A DNA stretch of 64,000 nucleotides from Chitinophaga filiformis (GTDB lineage: Bacteria > Bacteroidota > Bacteroidia > Chitinophagales > Chitinophagaceae). The position numbers were made by a program, and so were the translations under genes. The notes beneath the pieces are model-generated. The model was not told where the DNA came from. It did not search any database and saw nothing but the letters and a program-made list of their open reading frames with translations. Position 1 is the first letter of the stretch. Each line of letters starts with the position of its first letter. Location: assembly GCF_021646545.1 (NCBI RefSeq), contig NZ_JAKIRP010000023.1:31251-95250 (forward strand). The letters are read 5' to 3'. This document shows, piece after piece, positions 1 through 8,378 of the stretch.

Positions 1-2537
1 TGGAGCGTGAAGTGCAACGCTATAAGGAAGAGTTACGTGCGGTTGCGGAAGCATATGAGGCTACCAACGAAGAATTGCAGTCTGCCAATGAAGAGCTCAA
101 AAGTCTGAATGAGGAACTGGAAGTGTCGCAGGAGGAGCTGCAGGTGATCAATGATGAACTCAGCACCCGCAACAATGACCTGGTTGACAGAAATAATCAG
201 CTGAACAATGCCCGGTTGTACGCCGAATCTATCGTGAATACTGTACACGAATCCCTGCTGATCCTCGATACAAATATCCGCGTAGTAAGCGCAAATGCTT
301 CTTTCTATCGTACGTTCAAAATGGAAAGGAAAGAGACGGAAGGAAAACTGCTGTATGAACTGGGCAACAAGCAATGGAACACGTCAGAGCTGCGTTCGCT
401 GATGGAGAACCTGATGACTTCCAGGACACCCTTCGCGAATTATGAACTGACATACAAGGCTACCGGCAATGGCCTGAGAACCATTAAGATGAATGGTCAG
501 TTAATTATTTCTCAGGACCTGAAAGAAGAACTGATCCTCATCGCCATAGAAGACATCACCGAGGTAAGGGAAGCCAGGGAGCGCATTGCGCGCAAACAGG
601 AAATAGTGCGTAACAACGAGGAAAGGCTTCGTCTGGCGCTGGAGGGGACAAAGACAGGTACCTGGGATTTTAACCCGCTTTCACAAGAGCTGTTACTGTC
701 TGACAGAAGCAGGGAGCTGTTTGGTATCACATCTTCCACACCATTGGAATTTGAGAGCTTTATCAAAGCTATTCACCCTGCGGATGCACCGGGTGTACGG
801 GGGCGCATCGCTGCAGCCCTGGCAGGTAAAGACAACGGATATCTCCATTTTGACTTCCGCATTAACCTTGCCGAAGATAAAGTGGTTTGGATATCCTGCA
901 AGGCGCAGGTCTTCTACGACGAGAATGGCACGGCAGTACGTATCCTGGGCGTGGTGACGGACATTACAGAAAGCAAACAGTTTGAGAAGCACCTGCAGGA
1001 AGTGAACAATAAACTAAACTTCGCCCTGCAGACCGGACGGCTGGGTTCCTGGGAACTGGAGCTGTCTTCCGGTATGATGCATTGTAATGAACAGTTCAGA
1101 AGCAATTTCGGGTTGTCTTCACAAACACAGCTGACCTATGAGAAATTGTTATCGCTGATATTACCGGAAGATGCGCAGCGTGCAGACGAATCGTTTCAAT
1201 ATGCATTGAATAACCGGGTATTGTATGTGGAGGAATACCGTATTAAATGGCCGGACAATTCCATTCACTGGATAGCGGCTACCGGACAGGGTGTCTACGA
1301 TGAAGAAGGTACGCCGAAAAGAGTGATAGGTGTAGCGCTCGATATTACCGAGAGAAAACAGGCCCAGCTGAATCTGCAGCAAAGTGAGGCCTACTTCCGT
1401 ATGATTGCCGATACGGCGCCAGCAATGATCTGGATTGCAGAAAAAGACGGCTCCTTCTCTTTCTTTAACAAGGCCTGGCAGAAATATACAGGGCGTTCGC
1501 TCTACCAGAATACGGATAGCGGGTGGTATGATATTATGCACCCGGAGGATATCGATAAATGGAAGATCAGTTTCAGCCGCTCCTCCCGCGACAGGAAGAA
1601 TTTCTATGCAGAGTTCCGCCTCAAAAGGCATGACGGTACTTACCACTGGCTGGCCTGTTCAGGTATACCACGCTTCAATTCACAGGATGAATTTGTGGGC
1701 TTTATTGGTGCCTGTACAGATATTGACGATCAGAAGATGGTGGAAGATGCATTGGAGCGGAAGGTGCGGGAAAGGACCATTGCCCTCGAAGATGCCAATG
1801 CCAATCTCTCGAAGCGGAACCATGAACTGGAGCAGTTCGTTTTCATCACTTCCCATGATCTGCAGGAACCATTACGTAAGATCCGCCTGTTTGCCGACAT
1901 GCTGGAAAGCGTGAAGCCCGGCACCACTAAGATTGATACGGCGCTCTACCTGCGCAAGGTAAAGCAATCGGCTATACGCATGTCTGACCTGATCCGTGAC
2001 CTGATCGCATATTCCCGGCTGGAACTGGGTGAGAATGCATTTCTGCCGGTGGATCTCAACCAGATCGTGACGAACGTCATAGAAGATTTCGAGCTGCTGA
2101 TCAAAGACAAGAACGCAGTAATAGAAGTGAACGAACTGCCGGTGATAGATGCAGTGCCGTTACAGATGAACCAATTGTTCTATAACCTGATCGGTAATGC
2201 CCTGAAATTTTCCGGCACAGATGGCGACAGCCGGGTTACCATCACCGCCAATAAGATCTCGGATGCGGAATTAAAGGACCTGCCTTCGCTGTCCGAGGGT
2301 CCTACCTATTACCGGATCGTCGTGGCCGATAACGGCATTGGGTTCAACCAGGTCTATGCGGATAAACTGTTTGTCATATTCCAGCGTCTGAACCAGAAAG
2401 AGAAATTTGAAGGAACAGGTATTGGTCTGGCGCTTTGCCGGAAGATCATGGATATCCATAACGGGGATATTCAGGCGTTTGGGGTGGAGCACCAGGGAGC
2501 TTCTTTCCATGTTATTATTCCTGAAACACAACAGTAA
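1..2537 (+). CDS. Multi-PAS sensor histidine kinase, C-terminal part (5' end outside window)
   Basis: The frame is open to the window edge, so only the C-terminal ~844 residues are visible; the GTG at 12 is not a convincing start. Numbering from nt 12: residues 1-70 are a Glu/Asn-rich coiled coil with repeated NEELxSxNEEL units. Four PAS/PAC modules follow at about 67-188, 204-323, 335-452 and 463-580. A HisKA domain has the phospho-acceptor His615 in FITSHDLQEPLRK. The HATPase domain has the N box NLIGNALKF near 725 and the G boxes DNGIGF and GTGIGLAL. There is no receiver domain or membrane segment in the visible part. In known families this NEEL coiled coil commonly follows CheB-CheR methylesterase/methyltransferase domains, so the missing N-terminus may be a CheB-CheR fusion; that is inference. 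The kinase assignment is secure, the signal unknown. Confidence 0.9.
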   Translation, partial: EREVQRYKEELRAVAEAYEATNEELQSANEELKSLNEELEVSQEELQVINDELSTRNNDLVDRNNQLNNARLYAESIVNTVHESLLILDTNIRVVSANASFYRTFKMERKETEGKLLYELGNKQWNTSELRSLMENLMTSRTPFANYELTYKATGNGLRTIKMNGQLIISQDLKEELILIAIEDITEVREARERIARKQEIVRNNEERLRLALEGTKTGTWDFNPLSQELLLSDRSRELFGITSSTPLEFESFIKAIHPADAPGVRGRIAAALAGKDNGYLHFDFRINLAEDKVVWISCKAQVFYDENGTAVRILGVVTDITESKQFEKHLQEVNNKLNFALQTGRLGSWELELSSGMMHCNEQFRSNFGLSSQTQLTYEKLLSLILPEDAQRADESFQYALNNRVLYVEEYRIKWPDNSIHWIAATGQGVYDEEGTPKRVIGVALDITERKQAQLNLQQSEAYFRMIADTAPAMIWIAEKDGSFSFFNKAWQKYTGRSLYQNTDSGWYDIMHPEDIDKWKISFSRSSRDRKNFYAEFRLKRHDGTYHWLACSGIPRFNSQDEFVGFIGACTDIDDQKMVEDALERKVRERTIALEDANANLSKRNHELEQFVFITSHDLQEPLRKIRLFADMLESVKPGTTKIDTALYLRKVKQSAIRMSDLIRDLIAYSRLELGENAFLPVDLNQIVTNVIEDFELLIKDKNAVIEVNELPVIDAVPLQMNQLFYNLIGNALKFSGTDGDSRVTITANKISDAELKDLPSLSEGPTYYRIVVADNGIGFNQVYADKLFVIFQRLNQKEKFEGTGIGLALCRKIMDIHNGDIQAFGVEHQGASFHVIIPETQQ

Positions 2538-2579
2538 GACACAATAAAATAACTTTTCCAGCGTAATATACCCACAGAA

Positions 2580-2600
2580 ATGGCTCCCCCGGGGGGCCAT
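2580..2600 (+). terminator. GC-rich hairpin after the histidine kinase
   Basis: A near-perfect palindrome (ATGGC, a C run, a G run, GCCAT) lies 43 nt after the kinase stop. No T-tract follows, so it may act as a weak terminator or only as an mRNA 3'-end structure. Confidence 0.4.
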
Positions 2601-2679
2601 TACTATTTCCAGCATTATGCAAACAGCCCGCGTTTAACATATTGGGAATCAGAGTTTATTATTATTGTAATTTTTAATA

Positions 2680-2687
2680 TAAATTTG
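2680..2687 (+). promoter_or_regulatory. Bacteroidota -7 box TAAATTTG
   Basis: The 8-mer is a perfect match to TAnnTTTG, 77 nt before the CBM-like gene at 2765. No clear TTG lies at the usual 17-23 nt upstream; TTTA at 2655 is the nearest candidate. Confidence 0.35.
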
Positions 2688-2764
2688 CGTAATTTTTCGA
2701 CCTAATTAGTATTTTAGACACTGGTTGGGCTGCTTGTAAAAGACGCCGACCTACCATATTTGTT

Positions 2765-3226
2765 ATGAGGCCTATCCTATGTCTTTTTTTCATTATTGTG
2801 CAGCTCATCGCCCGGGGACAGACGGCGCCTGCACCTCCGTCTACAGCACCGCCTCCGGCGGGCACAGTAGCTCCGGCAGGTCCGGTGAAAAAAGGCAATT
2901 TTGAAACAGAATTTAAAATGAAATCGGGAAGTTACCTGGGCTTCGGACAGGTGAATCTCGGTATGGGGGAAATAGGGTTTAAGGTGGTTGTGTTCTGCCA
3001 GAATAAGGATAAGAAGAACGGCCGTCTTGAATTTCGCATTGACCGTCCTAAAGGAAAGAAAAGCAGGCGTATCGGTACGCTGAAGATCCCTTTTACGGGA
3101 GATACGACCTATGCATTAAAGTTAACCGGTAATCCCAAATACTCCTATGGGATACACGATCTTTATCTTGTAGCGAAAGGTAATCCCTTCAGTATTACTT
3201 CCATCACTTTTGTGCAGGATTATTGA
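2765..3226 (+). CDS. Small secreted protein, CBM6-like beta-sandwich
   Basis: 153 aa. A signal peptide (residues 1-19, ending ARGQ) is followed by a Pro/Ala linker (about 20-41) and one compact domain. The C-terminal half, with YGIHDLYLVAKG followed by FSITSITFV, recalls the end of family 6 carbohydrate-binding modules, where HDLY(L/F)VFKG precedes the last strand. No catalytic domain is attached, which is unusual, since CBM6 modules normally ride on glycosidases. It stands alone between the histidine kinase and a long gene-free region. A role in binding a polysaccharide in the periplasm or outside the cell is inference from this local resemblance. The start at ATG 2765 fits the signal peptide. 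Confidence 0.6.
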   Translation: MRPILCLFFIIVQLIARGQTAPAPPSTAPPPAGTVAPAGPVKKGNFETEFKMKSGSYLGFGQVNLGMGEIGFKVVVFCQNKDKKNGRLEFRIDRPKGKKSRRIGTLKIPFTGDTTYALKLTGNPKYSYGIHDLYLVAKGNPFSITSITFVQDY

Positions 3227-3249
3227 CGAGCGTCCTCTGACTTGATAAC

Positions 3250-3289
3250 ATTTTCATTATTCATGTGAAGTAGCTGGTTCAGTGTCTGC
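3250..3289 (+). repeat. Degenerate fragment of the downstream repeat
   Basis: TTTTCATTATTCATGTGAAG and the bases after it resemble the first ~40 nt of the 189-bp repeat at 3307 and 3553 (TTTTTATTATTCACGCTAAG), suggesting a third, truncated copy. Confidence 0.45.
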
Positions 3290-3306
3290 CCTCGGTGCAC
3301 TCAATG

Positions 3307-3495
3307 CTGTTTTTATTATTCACGCTAAGTACCCCGGTTTCAGTATGGGATGCCGGTCGGCGCCTCTCTGGAATGCTATTGGGCGCTGTCGGGCGAATAG
3401 GATTTGGGATGTAGATTGAACTGCACTTGTCGTGTCGCCGGAGAGCCGAAGGCCCGACATTCCCATCTGAAACCGTTGCTACTTCCGCTCTCCCT
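3307..3495 (+). repeat. 189-bp direct repeat, copy 1
   Basis: From CTGTTTTTATTATTCACGCT to CTTCCGCTCTCCCT this matches 3553-3740 with only about eight differences, including one 1-base indel. The two copies are 246 bp apart at the start. No open frame is shared in a way that suggests coding. See the finding on this duplication. Confidence 0.85.
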
Positions 3496-3552
3496 ACTAT
3501 GGCATATGGGGAGCTGCTTGTTAGGACGATTGCGACGGAGGTTTTCTTAATA

Positions 3553-3740
3553 CTGTTTTTATTATTCACGCTAAGTAGCCGGCTTCAGTATGGGATGCCG
3601 GTCGGCGCCTCTCTGGAATGCTATTGGGCGCTGTCAAGCGAATAGGATTTGGGATTTAGATTGAACTGCACTTGTCGTGTCGCCGGAGAGCCGAAGGCCC
3701 GACATTCCCATCTGAAACCGCTGCTACTTCCGCTCTCCCT
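3553..3740 (+). repeat. 189-bp direct repeat, copy 2
   Basis: Second copy of the element at 3307-3495, separated from it by about 57 bp of unrelated sequence. Both copies contain GAGAGCCGAAGGCCCGACAT, which holds a short GC-rich dyad. Confidence 0.85.
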
Positions 3741-4157
3741 ATGACTAGTTATGGCGCCATACTTGTCGGGAGGTAATTGCCTATTGCTCATACAGTGTAA
3801 GGATATAAGGATAATCTTAACAATGAGGACAGACGTTTCTCAACGTCCTGCAGTTCCTTACTATAAGCGGATGCCAATGAGTATAACGGTTTCAGGTGGG
3901 AATCACTGGCCTTAGTTATTTGAAGTGCTCACGCGTCGCACCAGGGGTTTAATAGTCCCCCAACGCCAACCCGCCTTCCCAAAGCTGACAGTAAGGAACT
4001 TCAAAGAACTACAGCCAGTGATCCCAGCCTGAAACCGAGGTATCGCCAATCTCGAAGACAGGCATTACGGATACAAGCAATAACAAGGAACTCAATTGGG
4101 ATACACGCAATTGTCGTTGGAATTCAACGTGAATGCAGACAACTCCCTGCAATAGGA
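3741..4157. other. Gene-free region with an imperfect 23-nt inverted repeat
   Basis: No credible gene. Arms at 3888-3911 (GGTTTCAGGTGGGAATCACT...) and 4014-4036 (...GTGATCCCAGCCTGAAACC) are reverse complements apart from two single-base indels, about 102 nt apart. The function is unknown. Confidence 0.6.
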
Positions 4158-4679
4158 TCACTGGGGTAATCCCTGTAATGCGTAAGCCGATACAGACAAT
4201 TGCGGCTGTATTTTCAGCATGAATGTCTGCACTTCCTGTTGGTCAGGATTGCTTAGCAGCTCACCTGTTGTCAGAAGCATATAGTCGCCCAGGACACCAA
4301 GCAGTGTAAGCGTCGCTGTTGTATACACGATCGCGACTTTGTGAGCAGCCTTGTTGGTGATATCGGAGGCAACGATCTCGAACCGGTGGCTTTCAAAAGG
4401 AACAGGATTTCCCAGGTTATCCGTCAGCCCCGGGATCTGTTGCTGCAGTTCCTTCACAAATAATCCTATCGAGAAACCCACTTTATAATTGAGCGACCCC
4501 GCTTTGGGGTTGGCGCCCCGCACCTGTTCCCAGGTACTGAACTGGTGATCCCGGTTGTAGGCCTGTACCTGCATGAGGAATTCGTTATAGCTCTCGTGAA
4601 ACACATCCTTTTCGAAGGAGGTCCTTGCATGCATATCGATGATCTGTCGGAAAGAAAGTTTTATCAGCGCTTTTTCCAT
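4158..4679 (-). CDS. Hypothetical protein, 173 aa
   Basis: Not recognised. The protein begins MEKALIKLSFRQIIDMHART and has no signal peptide. A short hydrophobic stretch near residues 115-140 (VAIVYTTATLTLLGVLGDYM) is moderately apolar but probably not a true membrane helix. Composition is mixed alpha/beta and soluble-looking. It is a single gene, divergent from the SusC gene and flanked by repeat-rich DNA. ATG 4679 is the only sensible start. Confidence 0.55.
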   Translation of the reverse strand: MEKALIKLSFRQIIDMHARTSFEKDVFHESYNEFLMQVQAYNRDHQFSTWEQVRGANPKAGSLNYKVGFSIGLFVKELQQQIPGLTDNLGNPVPFESHRFEIVASDITNKAAHKVAIVYTTATLTLLGVLGDYMLLTTGELLSNPDQQEVQTFMLKIQPQLSVSAYALQGLPQ

Positions 4680-5106
4680 TGTTCAGCATTTATGTCTAAG
4701 GTAGTGTTTTCACGGCAGCCGGCCATGGTGGCCGCCGTACTTAGCGGTAAACAGGCGGTTTTTGTAGGTTAACCGTAACTTGATAAGCATTTTTTCACTC
4801 CGATATTATCGCAGTATGTTAAAAGAAATATAAATCTTGATTATTTTTTCTATTTTAGGTGTGAAATTGACACGTTGCGAAAAGTATCGTTATGAAAATC
4901 AGGCTGCACACTATGTAAATTGAAAACCTATGTAGTTGTACTGTGCTATTGACCCGCTACCATGTATTCTTTAACTAGCAAAAAACACATTTTAAATGAT
5001 GATGACGACCAGTAGTGTCTAGGGACGGAGGTGCTATTGCATTGTCCGTCGTAACCAAAATCAGCGATAGGAGTTCGCCTTTCTTTTAACCACACAATTT
5101 AAACGT
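4680..5106. other. Intergenic region upstream of the SusC gene
   Basis: 427 bp between divergent genes. It must hold promoters for both, but I found no perfect TAnnTTTG box, and no sigma/anti-sigma or hybrid two-component regulator gene adjoins it. It is AT-rich around 4800-4860. Nothing else is supported. Confidence 0.5.
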
Positions 5107-8100
5107 ATGAAAAATGTAGACCTGTTGAAGGTCAGGCCCCCTCATGCCTGGCAGTCAGCACTATTGCGCATGAAATTTACTCTACTGCTTTTTTTGCCCG
5201 CACTGTATCCGCTTATGGCTGTTGCGGATGGCTATTCAAACTCATTTTCAATCCGACAGGATATCATATTAAAGGGGAAGATCGTTGACAAAAATAAAGA
5301 GCCGGTGATCGGCGCCACTATCAAAGTTGTAGGGACTTCAAAAGGGACAACCACATTACCCGATGGCTCTTTTTCGTTGAGCGTCGCAAATGGCGCTCAG
5401 GTGACTATTAGTGCAATCGGTTTCCTTCCACAAACACTGACTGTCAACGGCAGCGCTCCGTTGAACGTAACACTCGATGCAGACACCAAAGGCCTCAGTG
5501 AGGTAGTGGTGGTAGGTTATGGCGCCCAGAAGAGAGAAGCTGTATCCGGTTCCATTGCAACGGTAAAAGGTGCTGATCTTGTCAAGTCGCCGGCTACCAA
5601 CCTGTCCAACTCCATCGCCGGACGTATGCCAGGTGTAACTGCCATGCAGAACAGCGGCGAGCCTGGTGCTGACGGTTCTTCCCTCCGCATCCGTGGTTCC
5701 AACACCCTCGGAAACAACGACCCGCTGATCGTAATAGATGGTGTGGCTGGTCGTACCGGCGGTCTGGAGCGATTAAATCCGCAGGATGTCGAGAGCATAT
5801 CCGTACTGAAAGACGCTTCCGCTGCGATCTATGGCGCCCGTGCAGCCAACGGTGTTATTCTCGTAACAACCAAACGCGGTAAGAGCGGCAAACCTCAACT
5901 GTCTTATTCCTTTAACCAGGGCTGGTCACAACCCACACACATCCCCGAAATGTCCAACGCTGCCGAGTATGCGCAACTGAGGGATGAGCTGAGCCTTTAC
6001 CGTGATGTACCCGGAAGAGAGTGGGCGGCTGCCTGGGACGTATACAAACAAAACGGTACCTATACTTCCCCGACTACCAACAAGAAATGGGACGTGGCTT
6101 TCGGTCAGACGGAGATAGAGAAATTCCGCAACAGTACCGACCCCTGGCTGTATCCGAACACAAACTGGTACAAATCCACTTTTAAGACATGGTCGCCGCA
6201 ATCCAACCATAGCGTACAGGTGTCTGGTGGTAATGAGAACATGCGTTACCTCACCTCCTTCGGTTACCAGTCGCAGGATGCTTACTATAAAAAATCCGCC
6301 ACCGGTTACGATCAGTACAGCCTGCGTGTCAACCTGGATGGAAAGATCAATAAATTCGTGAATGTCAGCGTAGACATGTTAGGTCGCCAGGAGGAGCGTA
6401 ATTATCCTACCCGTAGCGCCAGTGACATCTTCCGTATGCTGATGCGTGGTAAACCTACTGAGCCCGCCTTCTGGCCGAATGGTCTGCCTGGTCCGGACAT
6501 CGAGTACGGTAACAACCCAGTGGTGATCACTACCGACCAGACAGGATACGACAAGGATAAACGTTACTATGTACAGACCAATGCCCGCCTGGATGTGTTA
6601 ATCCCCGGGGTGAATGGTCTGAAGCTGAGCGGTAACGTGGCATTCGATAAGTATATCAAGAGTACTAAACGCTGGATGACACCCTGGTACCTGTATACCT
6701 GGGACAAGAAAACCTATGAGCAGGATGGTAAAACGCCGCTGTTAGTAAGGGGCAAACGTGGTACTGATCAGGCTACCCTCAATCAGGGAGATGAAGATCA
6801 GAGCAACCTGTTATTACGTGGTTTGCTGACCTACGACCGTACCTTCAACAAAGATCATACAGTGAACTTTGTGTTCGGTGTAGAAAGGGAAACTGTCAAT
6901 TCTGAGACTTTCAGCGCCTTCCGCAGGTATTTCATTTCTCCATTGATCGACCAGATGTTTGCCGGCGGCGATGCAGAGAAAGACAATGCCGGTAGCGCCT
7001 GGGACCGTGCCCGTCTCAACTATTTCGGTCGTGTGGCCTACAACTATAAAGAGAAATACCTGGCGGAGTTTGTATGGAGGAATGATGGCTCCTACATGTT
7101 CCCCAGCAATTCCCGTTTTGGTTTCTTCCCTGGTCTGATGCTGGGCTGGCGTATATCTGAAGAAAACTTCTTCAAAGAGAACGTGAAGTTCATGAGTTAC
7201 CTGAAACTGCGTGCATCATGGGGTAAACTGGGTAACGACCAGGTATACTTCGACGATAACGGCGATGGTACGCTCACGCTGCAGGAATATCAGTATTATT
7301 CCACTTATGGTTTCGGCAGTTACATCCTGGGAGGCAATGTTGTAAAATCACTCTTTGAAGCACGTATACCTAACCCGTACATCACCTGGGAGGTAGCCAA
7401 CAACTACAACGTTGGTCTGGATGGCGCCCTGTTGAATGGTAAGATCTACTTCGAACTGGACGCGTTCATGAACAAGCGTTCCGGCATCCTGGTAAGAAGA
7501 AATGCATCCGTACCACAAACAACGGGTATGACGCTGCCTGCAGAGAACATCGGTAAGGTAGATAACAAAGGTTTTGAATTCCGCGTTGGCTACAACGATA
7601 ATGTTGGCAGTAAGTTCCGTTATGACGTTAGCGTGAACGGCGGTTATTCGAAGAACAAGATCGTGTTCTGGGATGAAGCACCTGGTGCTCCAACCTGGCA
7701 GCGTTCTACCGGCAAGCCGATGAATACTAACCTGTATTATGAATATGATGGTGTATTCAAAGACTATGCAGAGATAGATAAGAATGGTATAGACTATACT
7801 GCGCTGACAAATAACCTGCGTCCGGGCGATATGAAGTTTAAAGATATAGATGGTAACGGAAAGATCGATGGTGATGACAAGGTAAGATATGGAAAGAGCA
7901 ATCAGCCGACCTTTACCGGTGGTCTGAACGTGAACATGCAATATGGTAACTTCGATATGGCCATTCTCGTGCAGGGAGCTACGGGCGGTGCATTGCACAT
8001 CAATACAGAATCCGGTGAGATCGGCAACTTTACGAAAGATTACTATGACAACCGCTGGAGCCCTGACAATCCAAATGGCGAACACCCACGTGTAAATGAC

Positions 8101-8367
8101 CGTAATGATACCTATTGGGCCACAGGTAACACGTATTGGGTCCGCAGTACTAACTACGTACGTCTGAAGAACCTGGAGATCGGCTACAGCATACCCGATT
8201 TCCTGAAGAAGAGAAGCGGTATCACTACGCTGAGATTATATGCAAACTGTCTGAACCTTTTCACCCTGGACAATCTGAAGATCCTTGATCCTGAATCTGT
8301 GAGTGGTAATGGTCAGTATTATCCGCAGTCAAGGGTATTGAATGCAGGTTTCAATTTAACTTTTTAA
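5107..8367 (+). CDS. SusC/RagA-family TonB-dependent outer-membrane transporter
   Basis: 1086 aa, normal for the family. Imports oligomeric nutrients across the outer membrane with its SusD partner. Domains: signal sequence; carboxypeptidase-D-like regulatory domain about 55-130 (KGKIVDKNKEPVIGATIKVV); TonB-box region SEVVVVGYG; plug about 140-250, with IRGSNTLGNNDPLIVIDGV; then a 22-strand barrel ending in AGFNLTF with the terminal Phe. No STN domain precedes it, so sigma/anti-sigma signalling is not indicated. Two starts are possible: ATG 5107, or ATG 5170, which gives the cleaner signal peptide MKFTLLLFLPALYPLMAVADG. The SusD gene follows 11 nt later, so the pair is co-transcribed. With no glycosidase, protease or sulfatase beside it, the substrate cannot be read from context. 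Confidence 0.95.
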   Translation: MKNVDLLKVRPPHAWQSALLRMKFTLLLFLPALYPLMAVADGYSNSFSIRQDIILKGKIVDKNKEPVIGATIKVVGTSKGTTTLPDGSFSLSVANGAQVTISAIGFLPQTLTVNGSAPLNVTLDADTKGLSEVVVVGYGAQKREAVSGSIATVKGADLVKSPATNLSNSIAGRMPGVTAMQNSGEPGADGSSLRIRGSNTLGNNDPLIVIDGVAGRTGGLERLNPQDVESISVLKDASAAIYGARAANGVILVTTKRGKSGKPQLSYSFNQGWSQPTHIPEMSNAAEYAQLRDELSLYRDVPGREWAAAWDVYKQNGTYTSPTTNKKWDVAFGQTEIEKFRNSTDPWLYPNTNWYKSTFKTWSPQSNHSVQVSGGNENMRYLTSFGYQSQDAYYKKSATGYDQYSLRVNLDGKINKFVNVSVDMLGRQEERNYPTRSASDIFRMLMRGKPTEPAFWPNGLPGPDIEYGNNPVVITTDQTGYDKDKRYYVQTNARLDVLIPGVNGLKLSGNVAFDKYIKSTKRWMTPWYLYTWDKKTYEQDGKTPLLVRGKRGTDQATLNQGDEDQSNLLLRGLLTYDRTFNKDHTVNFVFGVERETVNSETFSAFRRYFISPLIDQMFAGGDAEKDNAGSAWDRARLNYFGRVAYNYKEKYLAEFVWRNDGSYMFPSNSRFGFFPGLMLGWRISEENFFKENVKFMSYLKLRASWGKLGNDQVYFDDNGDGTLTLQEYQYYSTYGFGSYILGGNVVKSLFEARIPNPYITWEVANNYNVGLDGALLNGKIYFELDAFMNKRSGILVRRNASVPQTTGMTLPAENIGKVDNKGFEFRVGYNDNVGSKFRYDVSVNGGYSKNKIVFWDEAPGAPTWQRSTGKPMNTNLYYEYDGVFKDYAEIDKNGIDYTALTNNLRPGDMKFKDIDGNGKIDGDDKVRYGKSNQPTFTGGLNVNMQYGNFDMAILVQGATGGALHINTESGEIGNFTKDYYDNRWSPDNPNGEHPRVNDRNDTYWATGNTYWVRSTNYVRLKNLEIGYSIPDFLKKRSGITTLRLYANCLNLFTLDNLKILDPESVSGNGQYYPQSRVLNAGFNLTF

Positions 8368-8378
8368 TCAGCAGTATC

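Noticed and set aside
12..14. GTG as the true start of the first gene
   Set aside because: The frame continues upstream to the window edge (Glu-Arg-Glu before it), within a coiled coil that is clearly internal.
3227..4157. Decayed transposase or pseudogene
   Set aside because: No transposase-like motif in any frame; the direct repeats do not flank a gene and no target duplication is evident.
7348..8085. 245-codon open frame antisense to the SusC gene
   Set aside because: A shadow of the highly conserved barrel region; Ile/Val-rich composition is typical of reverse reads.
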